Source: Monosporascus cannonballus
Lineage: Eukaryota; Ascomycota; Sordariomycetes; Xylariales
Direction: 5' to 3'
Assembly: GCA_004154925.1 (NCBI GenBank)
Contig: QJNS01000750.1
Coordinates: forward strand, 61,909-125,908
DNA: 64,000 nucleotides
Shown: positions 46,084-59,770 of the stretch, in pieces
Layout: each line of letters starts with the position of its first letter
How positions within the stretch are numbered: the stretch's first letter is position 1
Translations under genes and position numbers: made by a program
Notes under the pieces: model-generated
Databases searched by the model: none
What the model was told of the DNA's origin: nothing
The model's input: the letters and a program-made list of their open reading frames with translations, nothing else

Positions 46084-49000
46084 GATTTGTGGCTGGCTTT
46101 TACATATTTTTAAAATTTAAATATCTTTTTTATTTAATTAGGTACTAGGTAAATCTGTTTTATTTCCGTATATTAAGATTTTTTTTACTTTGTATGCTTA
46201 TTTATTTTTGACTTTTATATTATTTTGTACCGTATGAATTTTAATTATATTTATTATTAATTATATTTATTATTAATTCGAATAAGGAAATATAAAAGTT
46301 TAAACAGAATTTAACTTTTGGTAAAGGTTTTAATTAATAATTGTTTTTTGAGATTTTCTTGGAGATTTTATATGGACCGATATATTTAAAAGGGAATTTT
46401 TTATTGGGTTATTTTGTTTAAATATTTTTTGTAACAAGAAAAACTATTTTTCCTTTTTCGAAAATTAATCCTTTTAATTTTTTTTAATTATAATACTTAT
46501 TTATTTAATTTCGTACGAATTTTAATTCCGTATTTATTTCTTAGTATAATTGTTGTTATTATTTTAACATAAAAATTATTTTGATATTAATTAAACAGTT
46601 ATCGCATATTTTTCTTTAAATTTCTGGAATAAAATCAAAATTTACGTTTATTAATATTATTTTAATATTTTCGTAATAACTAATATTATAAACGAATTAT
46701 ACGATTCATAATTTTTTAAAATAATTATTTTGTTCGTAATTAATATAATATCGTAAATAGGTTTTTAAAATTTAATTTATTTATTTTATTTATGCGTCCG
46801 TTCAAAGTTTAAATATATTAAATAATTTATAATTTAAACCGATTTATATTATTAAGTTTTGCCAAGATTTAGATGCGAATATCGATTTTTTATTTAAAAT
46901 AAATTTAATTAATAATCCGTATATGTTAAAAATATATTTAAAAAATATATGTTACTTGTTCGGCGTTTATATTTTCTTAATATGATAAAAAATAAAAAGG
47001 CTTGATAAATCAGTTGACGATTACGAAAATGCTATCGTAATATATTTACGTAATTGGATTTTTTAACATATAATATTTAATAATAAACTCGAATATAATT
47101 AAATATTATAAGTATTTTGCACTTAATAATAATTATAATTTTCCGTTTGGTTTATATCGTCAAATCTTTACTTTGGCGCAAATATCGTATTATTACATAA
47201 TTTTTTATACTGTTAATTTTATTTTAAAAAAATATATATATTAAAGCCGTTTTAAGGTTTTATAAATTTTTAAATATCTATGTAATTAATATTCGTATAT
47301 TCTTCGTATTAAATCTTTTTAATATTTTTTTGAAACTTATATTTTATTTATTTTTTGTTATTTTAGGAAATTATCGTTATATTATTAGATTTTTTACTGT
47401 ATATCGAAAAGTGTTGCCCGAATTATCGTAATTTGTTATACGCATAAATATTGTTTAATAATAATATCGAAAATTATATATTTAATTTTAACTAATTTCT
47501 TTTTAAGGTTTGATCGTTTATTTAAAGTATTTATTTTATTATTTTCTAAACTTTTTTTATGAATAATAACGAAGTCAAAATTCGCCAATTGTTTTACATA
47601 TTTTAATTATCGTTTTATACGTTTTTTAATAGTAATAAATCTGGTAAAAATTTGCTAATTTATATAAACTTTAATTTGGTATAAACCTTCTTTTAAAAAA
47701 TACTAAATTTTCGAAATGCCATAATAATAGCTCTAAATTCCTTTTTTAAAATGCCATAATTAAATACGATTGCATTTAATTTATATGAAAAGAATATAAT
47801 AAAATATATTTTATCTTAATTATGTTATTATTTAATTATTATGTTTAATACGTAATCTAAAATATCGGTTTTTAATTTAACGAGGCGGTATAAATCGTAT
47901 ATAATTAGTATTAATTTGTTAATAATCGTATCCTAAGTATCTTAAAATGCTTTTTGCGGATTTGGCATTGATTTAAAACTTTTTTCTTTTTCGTAAAATT
48001 TATTAAATATATAATTATTCTATTAAAATTTTAAAAATATTTTTATAATAATTAACGAATTTAAAGATTATTTATATTTTTTTAATTACAGTTAATATTT
48101 ATTATTTTATAATTATAACAAGGTTTTGGGATTTTATTTTAATATATTTTAAAATAATAATATATCTTAAATAATTTATTTTTTATTTATGGAATAAAAT
48201 TTTTTTGCGTTAATAAATAATTTTATATTTTATAAAACTTGAAAAACTTTATAAAGTATTTTGCGTATATTTTTTTTATTTCTGAAAAAATGAAAATATC
48301 GTCGAAATAACAAATAACGAAAATCTCAAAATATTTTGGTAATATATAATTTTTTATATGCTAAAAAATTATTAACATATTCGTAAATTCTATTAACTTA
48401 ACTAAATACTTAAATAATCCGTATTTTATTTGAAAAGTTATTTTTCATTCGTATTTATTTTTAATCTTAATAAAGTTATATCAGTTTTTAAAACCGAATA
48501 TTATAAATTATTTGGTTCCGTAAAATCGGTTTTTTATTTCCGTAATTAAAAATAATAACGTTCGATCTTTAATAATAATATTATTTAATTATCGATAATT
48601 AATTATAAATCGTAATCTTTTATTTTTTTTAAATACGAAAAATATCGGATATTTTATTAATAACTTCGAAAATCGAATTTATGATATTTGTAACCGATTT
48701 TCCAGGTATTTTCTGAAAATATGTAGTTCGTTTCCGCTAAGGTTGTAAATACGGTAAAACTTCGTTAAAGATCTTTTTTTAAAAATTATTTCATCATTCT
48801 ATTCGTTATGTTCTAATAATTTCGTATAAAGTTCCTTTTTAAAAAACTATTCGTATTTATGATATTATAATAACTTATTAATTTAAGTTTCTAATTTTTA
48901 AAATTATTATTATTATTATTTTAAATTATTATTTAATTACTTTAATTTTGTTCTAATAATAGCAATAATACGTCGAATGTTTTTCTTTAATATTTATTTT

Positions 49001-51530
49001 TTTATACTTTATTCCTATAAGTAATAAAGTTTTTATTATATCCTTATACTTATATTTGTTACTGTTATCGATCGAATATTATGATTTTAATTTTTTTTTA
49101 ATCTGGTAATAAAATATTAAATTTTATTTGGCCAATTCTTGTATTAATCAAAATTTCGTTTTAACGTATTTATAGTAATTTTAAGATTATATTATAATTC
49201 CCAAATAAAACGATATCGAATTTAATTATTTAATGTTAATTTTAAATAAAAATCTTAAAATAATTAATTTCGCATATAGTTTTTCCATTATTATAAGCGA
49301 ATTCCTAATTTTCGACATTCGTTATTATATAAGGTTTTAACTTATATCTTTATGGGAATTTAAATTTATTAATTGTATTTAATATAACATAATTTCTATT
49401 TAAAACTGTATAAGGTATTATTACGATATATTAATATATTCAGATTTGTATATTTAAAATAATAAAGTTATTAATAATTTTTATTGTTATATTTAAAACT
49501 TTTTATAAGAATTTCTTTTAACTTCTTTAGGTTTCGTTATTTTATGGCTTTTTTATAAGTAGCTTTTATTTTGATTTTCGTTCAAATTTACTAAGTTTTA
49601 CTCAGGTTTTTTCGCTTAACGTATTAAATTATTATATTTGTCGTTATTATTGGCATATTATTTCGTTAAGTTATATTAATTATTTTAAATTTTAGTATAA
49701 TTCTTTTTATTAAATAAATTATTTTTTTATATTTTCAATTATATTTTATTATATGTTATCCTAATTCTTATTCTAGAGATTTTCTATAAATTACCCATTT
49801 TTTCCTTAATAACGTTTTTAAGGGAAATTTATAATAAATATTAATTAAAAATAAAAATCCGTAATAACGCTTTAATAATATTTTCTTACTGTATGCTGGA
49901 TTAAGTCCTTTTCCGTTTAATAATTATATTATTAAAAATAATAAAAAGGGTTTCCCTGCGAGTTTTACTTTTTTTCGGGCCAGCTTTCCGTTTCGGCCCA
50001 TTACTGGATATTTTTTAGGGCTATAGTTCGATAATATCGATATTATTACTTATCATTTTTGTTATTTCCGATTCGGTTTAAAAAATCATATCCTTCGTAA
50101 TATATGCGGGTAATTTGTATATAAATATATTATTTTCATTCCTTGTAATCGGGATATTAACGTCGTTAACAATATATGGCGTATATTCTGTTATATCGAT
50201 CAAGGGTTCCTGGACAGACTTTTTCTGTTTAATCCTTATATTTGCATAATTATCCTTATAATGCTTTTTATTATGTTCGCAAGACCTATTAAGCTAATTT
50301 TCTGGCTTTTTATATTTCTCGTCGAATTTCTTATCATAATGGTCCTTATTAAACCTTTTGCTATAGGGGACCTGGCCTGTATTTAGGCTGAATCATATTA
50401 ATAGGCTTATTTCCGTTTTTTTAATTCTTTTTAAATTATTCTTTAAGTATAAGTTTTTAATTATTTTAACGGGGCTTTTAAATGCTTTACATTACGATAT
50501 CTTATGTTCCATTTTATTATAATTATAACATTTGATTTGGTTTTAACTTTTTTAATAAGTAACTTTTAATTCCATAAGTTCTAATTCCGTACCGTAAAAA
50601 GTGTTATTATATTAAAAAAATATTAATATGGGCCATATATCGAAATTTATTATTAATTTTTTTATACTTTTAATACGTTATACGTATTATTAATCGTTAA
50701 TTCACACTATTATAATAATATAATCCGATAAATAATTAGGCCGATCGAACTTAAAAAGTTTTTTTTGCATTTTGTTTTCAAGCCGTCGAAAAACTTAATT
50801 ATTAATATTTTTATCCTTAATTTAATTTAATTACGAATTAAATTAACATAGTGCCGTAATTACCTATTAATCGTTTTTAATATAAGTATTAAAATTATAT
50901 TTCAGTTCCTTTTCGTTTATTATTTCGAAAATTTTTATTAATATTTATGCGAATTATTCGCCATTATTATAAATTCGTATTATTTTTAAGTTTCGTTGTT
51001 CGACTGCCAAAGTAACATATTTTTATAACGGGTTCGAATTAAATAATTATATTTCTGGTAAATCGTCCGATTACAAATTCTATTCGTACGGTAAATATAA
51101 TAAATTAAACGAGAAAATACTTAAAATATGTTTAATATTAATTTAAAAATAATTATAATTTAATCGAAATTTTGTTAAAACATTTGGGCTAAAAAGATTT
51201 AAGGACTTCGTTAAATTCCTTAATAAAATTTAGCTACATAATATAATTTGTTAAAAAAACATTTTCGATTTCGGAAGTGTCTTTTTTTCTGAAGTTTTTT
51301 ATAATTTAAAAAGATATTATAAAATTATTATTATTTTTTCAAGTTAGAAAATACGTTCGTTTATAGCATTTAGGCGTCAAAAAACCTTTTCGCGAAAAAA
51401 ATAAGGTTTTTCTTTTTTTCGGATTTTATTTTAATATCCAGATAATTAAAAATCTGGTAAATAAATTATTCGGACTATTTATTAATAAACGTAACGCCGG
51501 CGATATTATTCAAAATTTGATAATATTATT
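46060..51530 (-). pseudogene. gag-pol of Gy1-g, RIP-degraded
   Basis: Collinear with Gy1-b: chromodomain near 46080-46150, integrase to about 47450, RNase H and RT (YFDD at 48298-48309), protease about 49100-49450, and a gag knuckle near 50495-50530 reading CYNYNKMEH (one Cys kept, His kept). The 5' gag is of the Gy1-a/Gy1-d type. No open frame remains. Confidence 0.82.
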
Positions 51531-51548
51531 ACATAAAAGTTTATAACG

Positions 51549-51890
51549 TATAATAAATTAAAAATTTAATTAATTATTACATTTAAATTATACGAATTTA
51601 TATTAATAAAAATATTATAAAACTTTAAATACTAAATATAATAACGTATTACGTTTGGTAATATTAACCATATTTTAAATAATAATATTTTATTATAAAT
51701 AATTAATATTAATCAATATTATAAATTAAAATTATTTAAATTATAAAAATAAACGTATTTATATTTTCTGTTTATTCCTATTATTTTATAATTTGCTGGA
51801 TTTGCCAGCGATCCTCGCGATCACGTAACCCTGGAGTGTTTCCACTTTCCTAACAGTTTCTGGTCGTGCCAAGCGTGTTGGGTCATGACA
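51549..51890 (-). repeat. 5' LTR of Gy1-g
   Basis: 342 bp from TATAATAAAT (RIP form of TGTGACGAGC) to GTTGGGTCATGACA. The right 110 bp are nearly free of RIP and show the ancestral LTR end TCATGACA. Confidence 0.88.
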
Positions 51891-51895
51891 GGATT

Positions 51896-52982
51896 ATCCC
51901 TCAGATATAGGTTTCCAGTTATCTTAACGGGGCTTTTTAAATACTTTGTATTACGATACCTTATATCCCATCTTATTATAATTATAGCACTTAATTTAGC
52001 TCCAATCCTTTTTGTACGTAACTTTTAATTCCATAAATCCTGGTTTTGTACTGTAAAAAATGTTATTACGTCGAAAAGCGCTAATATTAGCCATATATCG
52101 GGATTTATTATTATTTTTTCCTTTGGTACCTTTAATACGCTATACGTATTATCGATCGTTAATTTTAATTACCATAACGATATAATCCGACACATAATTA
52201 AGTCGATTAAATTTAAAAAATTATTTTGCATTTTTTTAGGCCGTCGAAAAACTTGGCCATTAATGTTTTTCGTTTCCAATTTAGCTTTGCAACTAATTAA
52301 ACCAACGTATTACCGTAATTAGATATTAATCCCTTTTAGCGCAATTATTAGATTTACATTTCGGCTTTTATTTTTTCGTTTATTACTCCGAAAACTTTCG
52401 TTAATATTTATTCGAATTATTCGTAATCGCTATAAATTCGTATTACTTTTAGGTTTCGTTTTTCGATTAATAAAATATCGTACTTTCTTATAACGAGGTT
52501 AAATTAAATAGCCGTATTTTCTGTAAATCGTTTAATTACAAATTTAACCCGTATAATAAATATAACTAATCGAATAGGAAAATACCCGAAATATATTCGG
52601 TACTAAATTAAAAATAATTATAACTTAATTAAAATTCCGTCGAAAGGTTTTGATTTAAAAGGTTTAAAAAAATTGGTTCCTTAGTAAAATTTAACTAAAT
52701 AACCTAGCTTATTCGAAAGGGTTTCCCGGTTTCGGGAGCTTTTCTTTTTTCCTTAAGTCTTTTATAAACAGCTTAAAGGGATGTCGTAAAATCATTATTA
52801 TTTTTTTCAAATTGGAAAATACGTTTATTTATGGCATCCAGTCGTCAAAGAACTTCTTCGCGAAAAAGGCGAAATTTTTCTTTTTCCTTCTCGGATTTCA
52901 TTTTAATATCCGAGTAATTAAGGACCTGGTAAATAGGTTATTCGGGTTGCTTATTAGTAAACATAACGTCAATCGATATTGC
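51896..52982 (-). pseudogene. Gy1-d gag fragment 4
   Basis: Gag region of Gy1-d between the Gy1-g and Gy3 insertions, collinear with 1560-2650 of Gy1-a. The knuckle at about 51957-51995 reads CYNYNKMGY. The plus-strand frame at 52812-53009 mirrors gag and is not a gene. Confidence 0.82.
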
Positions 52983-52987
52983 TTAAA

Positions 52988-53193
52988 TGTGAGAATACAG
53001 CCCCTATAAGGATAAGGCTGGTAGCCGACCAGCTACCGATCAGCCACCGACCTACTTACTAATATAAATCCACCATCTGGCAGCTAATAGGAAACGCCAG
53101 ATGGAAATAACCTAATATACTTATTTCTTAAAATCTGCTTTACGATTAGTCGGAAATCACCTTACCCAGCCTATAATTATCCATTATTTTACA
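52988..53193 (+). repeat. 5' LTR of Gy3
   Basis: 206 bp, TGTGAGAATACAGCCC to CATTATTTTACA. It has an inverted pair CCATCTGGC / GCCAGATGG (53072-53105 region) just downstream of a TATA box. Confidence 0.95.
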
Positions 53194-53206
53194 ATTTTTC
53201 CATCTG
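53063..53206 (+). promoter_or_regulatory. Gy3 promoter and self-priming primer-binding site
   Basis: TATAAAT at 53063-53069 (within AATATAAATCC). Thirty-five bases on is CAGATGGAAA (53098-53107). Four bases past the LTR end is TTTCCATCTG (53197-53206), its exact 10-base complement. If transcription starts at 53098, the RNA 5' end can fold onto this site, the mechanism known for Tf1. No tRNA-like primer site is visible. Confidence 0.7.
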
Positions 53207-56200
53207 CTATACAAGGTAACGCGATAATTACCAGAAGCAAAGCCCGCTGACTGCAAAACGAACCTAAGTTACCAGTCGAAGAAACCGCCGATCGGAACCT
53301 AATTAACGAACGATCAATCACGGTATGGGAACAGGCGAAAAAGCTTATAACGGAATTTTAACAAATAAAGGATTATGGTCCCCGGGATCCCGAATTATTT
53401 TATATATATAATAAGGATACGTCCTAATAACCGTTAATTAAACGGTCGGAAAACGGGCATAATATAACGAATATATCCCGGAATTTAAAGCCAAAAAAAA
53501 TTAAACCCCTTAATAATAATTAAATTTTAAAAATTATTCGTTAATAAAACAAATAATATTTGGAATTATTCCAATAATTAGCCGAATAATAAGTAATAAC
53601 ATAAATTAAAAAAAATAAAACTTTATAAATTAATTACGATATTATTATAAAAGCCTAAAGGCAATAAACGAATATCGCATTATAATTATCCGAAATTTTT
53701 CGAATACGCGTTAATCAAAAAAAATTAAATAAAAATTATTACAGAAACTTACGCCAAAAGGCCAAGGCGAAATGCCTTTATTTATATTTAATAGGCCATA
53801 AGCCATATAAACGTTTTTATTATAAATATTTAATAATTATATTACGTTACGTTTAATTATTTTAATTACGAAAAAAAAACTGAAAATAAAAAACTTATGG
53901 ACTTTTATTAGAAAAGGTTATATAAATCCTAATTTTTTTAATAAGGAATATAAGAAATAAATTATAGAATTATAATAATAATCCGATTAATTATTATTAA
54001 ATTGTTATATTAAATAAAGGTTTTTAATTTATAAAATAAAATTTGCGAACAATTTTAATTTAAAAAATAATCAAAATAATAAACGTTTTGCTTTTAATTA
54101 TTTTTATAAATTAATATTAAGGTTACAAAATACCTTATTACGAAAAAACGTTAAATTAAAACGAATTAATAATATGGCAAATAAAGCAAAATACTATTAA
54201 GACGTTTAAAAAAAGGCGAAGGAAAACCGATTATTTTCCGCTAAAGGTACCAATAAAAATAAACGATTCCATTTTAACGCTTTTGGGAAAAAAAATCCTT
54301 AAAGCAAATTAAAGGTACTGCGTAAAAGCAATAAGGATTACGGGTATTTTTATAATCGGAAAATAAATAATCGCCGATTTAATTTCAATCGGAATAAATC
54401 CGTACAACTTAATATCTTTAATTTTTATAAAATTTTATTTAAGTATTATAATTATAAGAAACCAAGTTATAAAAACGTAAATTACAAATTAAAAAAGGAT
54501 ATAAAAACCTTATTATTCCAGCTATACGGAAACCGATTTCCGAAGGCCGTATAAAATATCATAATATATAACAATAAATTAAACCAATTCCTAAACGTAA
54601 ATCTAAAAAAAAAACCAGAATAAACGTATACGTCCAATTTATTTCGGTTAATAATTACAGGATAGTCGGAATAAAACCGCCCTTTAAAAAAAGGTATTTA
54701 TTAAGAAAAGTATGGGGGACGTAACGGTATAAATAAATATAAATACCGGAATACAGGTAAATATTATAAGCAAAAAGTTAACGAAAAAACTTAACCTTTA
54801 ATTAATTTCCGTAGATATTCCGGGCCTTATCGGCGTTAACGGCGCGTATATCAAATATTATGGGGTTTACGAAATTTTTATCAATATAACAAATAATAAC
54901 GGGAATAAATAAAAATTTAAGCAAATTTATTTTGCAATACGCCGCAACCGAAAAACGCCCGATTTTTTATTATTTAGACCCGGAATAAATAAATTAAAGA
55001 TTTTGCTATATATAGCTATATATTAATAGTTATACGGATTATTATAAAAAGTTAATCGATAAGAAATTACAAATTTAATATTTTCCGATAAGCAAATTTA
55101 TACCGTTAATTTAATAAACTTAGCCGAAAAGCTAAATATTCCGAAATTTGGGGAATAATAAAAATAAGGAATAATTAACTTTTTTATATATTTAAAGAAT
55201 TTCCGGTAAATATATTTTAAAAAAGTAATAAAAAAATATTTTAATTATTAAGGGCTAAGTATATAATAAATCTGATCCTAGGGAAAACGTCCTTATTCGG
55301 CCTAATTTATTTTATTTCGAAAATTTAAAAAGAAATATTTAAAAAATATATCCGAAAAAATTTAAAAGTAGGCCGAATACGTTATTCAAAAGCGGACGTA
55401 AAAGTACTAATATTATTTATATTTAAAAAGGATGGTAATTTCCAATTATGCGTTAATTATAAGGGGTTAAATCGGATAATAATAAAAAACTAATATTTTT
55501 TATTTTTAATTTTAAAAATGATAAATTATTTAAAATTAATTAAGGTATTTTTGAAAATTAATTTTAAAAATCCTTATTACCGTATTAAAATTAAAAAAGA
55601 TAATTAATAAAAAACCGCTTTCCGAATGCGGTACTGGTAATTCGAATATACGGTTATATTATTTAGTTTTATTAACGCATTAATTACGTTCTAAATTTAT
55701 ATATATAACATATTAATTAAATTAATTAATTATATATATATAATATATTTAAATAATATAATTATTTATTCGAATAATAAAAAAAATATACGAAATATTT
55801 TTAATTAATTTACGAACAGTTATTATAATATTAATTATTTGCTAAAACGTTTAAATATGAATTTTTTTTAAAAAAAATAAAGTTTTTAGGATTTATAATT
55901 AATATTAACGGTTTAAAAATAAATTGCTAACGGGTTAATATTATTAAAATATAGTTAAAACTAAAATTAATTTATAATATTTAAATATTTTTGGGATTTA
56001 CGAACTTTTATCGAAAATTTATTACATATTATTCGCATATTACCGAACTTATTATTAGGTTTTTAAAAAGGGCGTAAGGTAAAAGAGAAATAATAGAATT
56101 CCGATAACTCGAAAAAGTTAAAAAAGCGTTCCGAAATTTAAAAAATATTTTTTAGTTAATAATTATTTTCCGATATTAAAATAATACCAAAAGTACCAAA

Positions 56201-58540
56201 GTCGAAATAAACGCCTTAATAAAAACTATATTAAGGATATTTTTATAAAAATACGGAAAATATTAACGCCTAATTATATATTAATTACGAAAATTAAATT
56301 TAATTAAAAAATAGTAAATTATAAAATAATAAAAATTATTAACGATTATAAAAAGCTTAAAATATTAACGGTAATACTTTAAAAGTACGGAAAAACTTTT
56401 TTTAATATTTACCGATTATATAGCATTAAAAAATATAATAAAGGTGCCGGCGCGTAATTTTAAGGGGAAGTTAACCCGATAAATTTATTGCCTTATATAA
56501 TTTGATTTTAAAATTTAATATTAATTGGGCGCCGTTAATCCGGCAAATAGGTTATTTAGACGCCCGGATTATATATTAAGGGAAATTACGTATAAAAACG
56601 TAATCCTTATATTATTTAAAAAATTCGGATTTACGAATAATATGCTGGAAAACGTACGGAAAATAGTTATAAATATATAACGTAATTTAAAGTATTATAA
56701 AAGGGTAAAAGGCTTTATAAAAATAACGCAAAATTCGTTTGTTATAAAATTTTCAAATAGATTTTAAGTAACGGAAATTTAAATAATTATTATTTACGTA
56801 CAAAAAATAAAGAACCTTTATTATATAATTGTAATAAAGTTTTAAAAAAAAGGCAAAAAATTATATATTTGCTAAATTTATCGCTTATAAATAATAATGC
56901 AAATACGAATTATAATAATAATCCGATTAACGGTTAAATAATAATAATTATAAATTATAACCGTATTATAATCGGATTCCGAGAAGTTTAAGAAAAACGA
57001 AATTAATATTAAAATTATTATTTATAATTAATATATTTTATATTCTTTAATAAAAAAATTGGCCAAAAACGAAATAATATTTTAGCCGAAAGTTTTCCGA
57101 TAATTTTATAATTAAGTTCGAAAATTACAAACTAAAAATTTAAATATTATAAAATTAATACGGATAATTAAATATTAAGTTAAAATAAAAGGAAGATATT
57201 TTTTAAATTTAAATAAAATTTTATATTATCGGGATAAATTCGTAATCCCGTTATAAATCGTTTTACGAAAATAATTAATTGATTAATATTATAATAATTT
57301 AAAGGCAGGATATATAAGATATATCCGTATGTTAAAATTAATAATTAAAAAGTTTTATTAAAAAAATATAATAAACGATATCCGAAAATATATTAAGTAA
57401 TATCCAAATTATTAAGGCATAATAAAATTATGCCATAAATTATATAGATAATTATAATTTTTACCGTTACCTAAATAACTTTTTTTAAAAATTTCGTTAA
57501 ATTTTATTACGGGATTTCCCAAAAGCCTAAATTTAAACGGGTTAAAGTACGACGTAATCTTGGTAATCGTCGACCGCTTTACGAAATTAAAATTATTTAT
57601 TTTTACGGTTAAAACCTTAATTATAACCAAACTGGCCTCATTATTTTACGACGAAATTAAGTACAAATTCGGTACGCCAGCCAGAATTATTAACGATAAA
57701 CATAAATTATTAACGAATTAATTTTAAGCGAAATTTTGCAAAACATAAAAAATAAAATGGCAAATATCAACCGCTTATTATTTGTAAACCGATAAATAAA
57801 CGGAACGTATTTATTAAATTTTAAAACATTATTTCCGTAATTACGTTAATAAATATCAAAATAATTAAATAAGTTTATTACGAAATACAAAATTCGTATA
57901 TAACAATATACAAAACGTATTTACCAGCCGTTTTCCGTTTAAAACCTTATATAGGTATTATTTAAGAATTATAAAATATTTTTTATAAAAATTTAAAAGA
58001 TAAATATAAGGAATTAAAAAACGTTTCGAAAAAATAGCAATTATTTATCGATTAATATACAAATATTAAGAAAAAATAATAATAATTTAGAAAAAATATT
58101 ATAATTAACGTTATACGTTTATAAAATTCTAATTAAAATAATAAATTAATTTATTAATTAAATTTTTTAAGTTTAAAATAAAAAATTTATATTTATTTAT
58201 ATCCGGATTGTAATTAAGGAATAAATAAGCTTTTAAATGTATAAAATAATTTCTTTTACTAAATATTAACGGATATATAATATATTTTTAATATCTTTAT
58301 TAAAATCGTAATATAACCGGAAACCAGGTAACGTTTAAATAATATTGCCGGACTTAATAAAAACATAGAAAAAATAAATAATAAAAAATATTATCCGTTA
58401 TTAAAATAACCGGGGGTAACGTAAATATCTAATTAAATAAAAAGGCTGGCCCGCCGAATATAATATGTAAAAACTTTAAAAGTATTTCGAATATACGTTT
58501 AAAATATTATAACGTTACGAAAAAAAATTAAATATATATA
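53200..58540 (+). pseudogene. gag-pol of Gy3, RIP-degraded
   Basis: The N-terminal gag stretch about 53205-53390 is nearly unmutated (NEPKLPVEETADRN, TVWEQAKKLI). Decayed knuckle near 54325-54380 (KDYGYFYNRK, Cys to Tyr). Protease has INTGIQVNIISKKL (about 54735). The RT box at 55746-55757 is YLNN, so both catalytic Asp are lost. It continues KFLGFIIN, then FLGFTNFYRKFI (about 55990), typical of Ty3 RT. Integrase has DVILVIVDRFTK (about 57550), INDKH and STAYxPQTDKQTER-like sequence (about 57770). Chromodomain RKYLIK then stop for Trp, KGWPAEYNM at about 58424-58480. Confidence 0.85.
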
Positions 58541-58549
58541 TAAAAAATG

Positions 58550-59099
58550 GGATAACCTAAAAACCGTAAAATAATAATAACTTAATCGGAAATTGGTTAT
58601 TTAATAATTATAAAAATTATAAAAAATAATTTTAAATAAAATTAAGATATTAATATTAAAGTATTACTTAATTATATAATTATTTTTAAACCTTTAATAA
58701 ATAATTACTTTATCGTATATCGATCGAAAACTTAAAAATAATGCAAAGAAATTAAACTTTTATTTCGAAAATAAAATTTCGTATTTAATTATTAAACTTT
58801 ACGTTAATTAATTTTTAATAGGCGTATTAAGGAAATTAATATAAGAATATCAAAAAATAATCGGAAAATATATAACGGCAAAAAGCAAGTATATTTATTA
58901 AATTTATTAAATATAAAATCCGGAAAAAATTTAAAAATATTTTATTTTTTACGAAAAATAAGGCATAAGTAATCGGAATATAATTTATTATTAGTCGGAA
59001 ATAAGGCGCCGTCCTTAAAATATTTAATATATTTAAATTTGGTAATAGTTTTACTAAATAAAATTATTTTTTAATTATAATTTTCAATAAATATCAAAA
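58550..59099. other. Gy3 region after the chromodomain with no readable gene
   Basis: Very AT-rich, RIP-mutated internal Gy3 sequence between chromodomain and the Gln-rich frame. Short peptides can be read but no domain is recognised. Confidence 0.6.
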
Positions 59100-59770
59100 T
59101 TTCGTTAAAGTATTAAAAAACGGGCAGAAAATGCTTATAAACGGGAAGCGTAATGGCATAGCAACTTTCGAAAATCGCTTTATTTATAACGATACTTTAA
59201 AATTACGTTTAATTAAAAATTAATTGCAAAATAATAAAAAAAGGACCGTAATACTTATAAAAAGGATTTAAATTTATAAACTTATAAAACGATATTAAAA
59301 CTAAATTTCCGCAATAATAATAAATAATCGGAAATTAACTTTAATTATATTAAAAAACAATATTTCTTAATAATAACCGTATTAAAAACGAATTTAATTT
59401 CGTAAAGGACGTCAAATCGATAACTAACCGTAATTATGTCGGAACGTTCGTATTAAGTATTTATAATACGAGTTTTTTTAAATTCGTCAATTAATTCCTA
59501 ATTATTAGTACCGAATTAAAAAATCGTTTAAACGGTACTTTTAAAAATAATCGGAATCTAAACGAAAATTAGATAATAATATTAATAATATTAAGAATAA
59601 TTACTTATTACGTAAAAAATCTTATAATAATAATTAATTACGACGTAATTTAAGGCGTTCGGAATTTAAACGTAAACCATATAATAATCGAAATAACGTT
59701 ATATTACGTAAATATAATACGGCTTATTGCCGCCCGTAATACGATTAATATTTATTTTATTATCGGCGTC
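59100..59770 (+). pseudogene. Possible extra ORF of Gy3, Gln/Asn/Arg-rich, sense strand
   Basis: After the chromodomain one frame runs about 650 nt in which essentially every stop is TAA or TAG and could be a former CAA or CAG. Readable: ATFENRFIYNDTLKLRLI (59160-59213), KKRTVILIKRI, RKSYNN, LRRSEFKRKPYNNRNNV, then KYNTAYCRP. Frames on the other strand are not clearer. I do not recognise the product. It could be a C-terminal extension of pol, a separate accessory gene, or captured sequence. Its position matches that of the opposite-strand cassette in Gy1 and Gy2, but strand and sequence differ. Confidence 0.4.

Larger units (their letters stand above)
45013..51890 (-). mobile_element. Gy1-g: complete Ty3/gypsy chromovirus, 6878 bp, minus-coded
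   Basis: LTRs at 45013-45430 and 51549-51890. The target duplication is AGATT (45008-45012) and GGATT (51891-51895), identical except one G/A difference of the RIP type. Inserted in gag of Gy1-d: sequence on both sides is collinear with 1540-1570 of Gy1-a. It keeps YFDD (48298-48309, minus). Its LTRs differ in length by 76 bp through U3 repeat number. Confidence 0.93.

Noticed and set aside
57412..57630. Minus-strand open frame of 72 codons
   Set aside because: Antisense to integrase of Gy3 (ILVIVDRFTK on plus).
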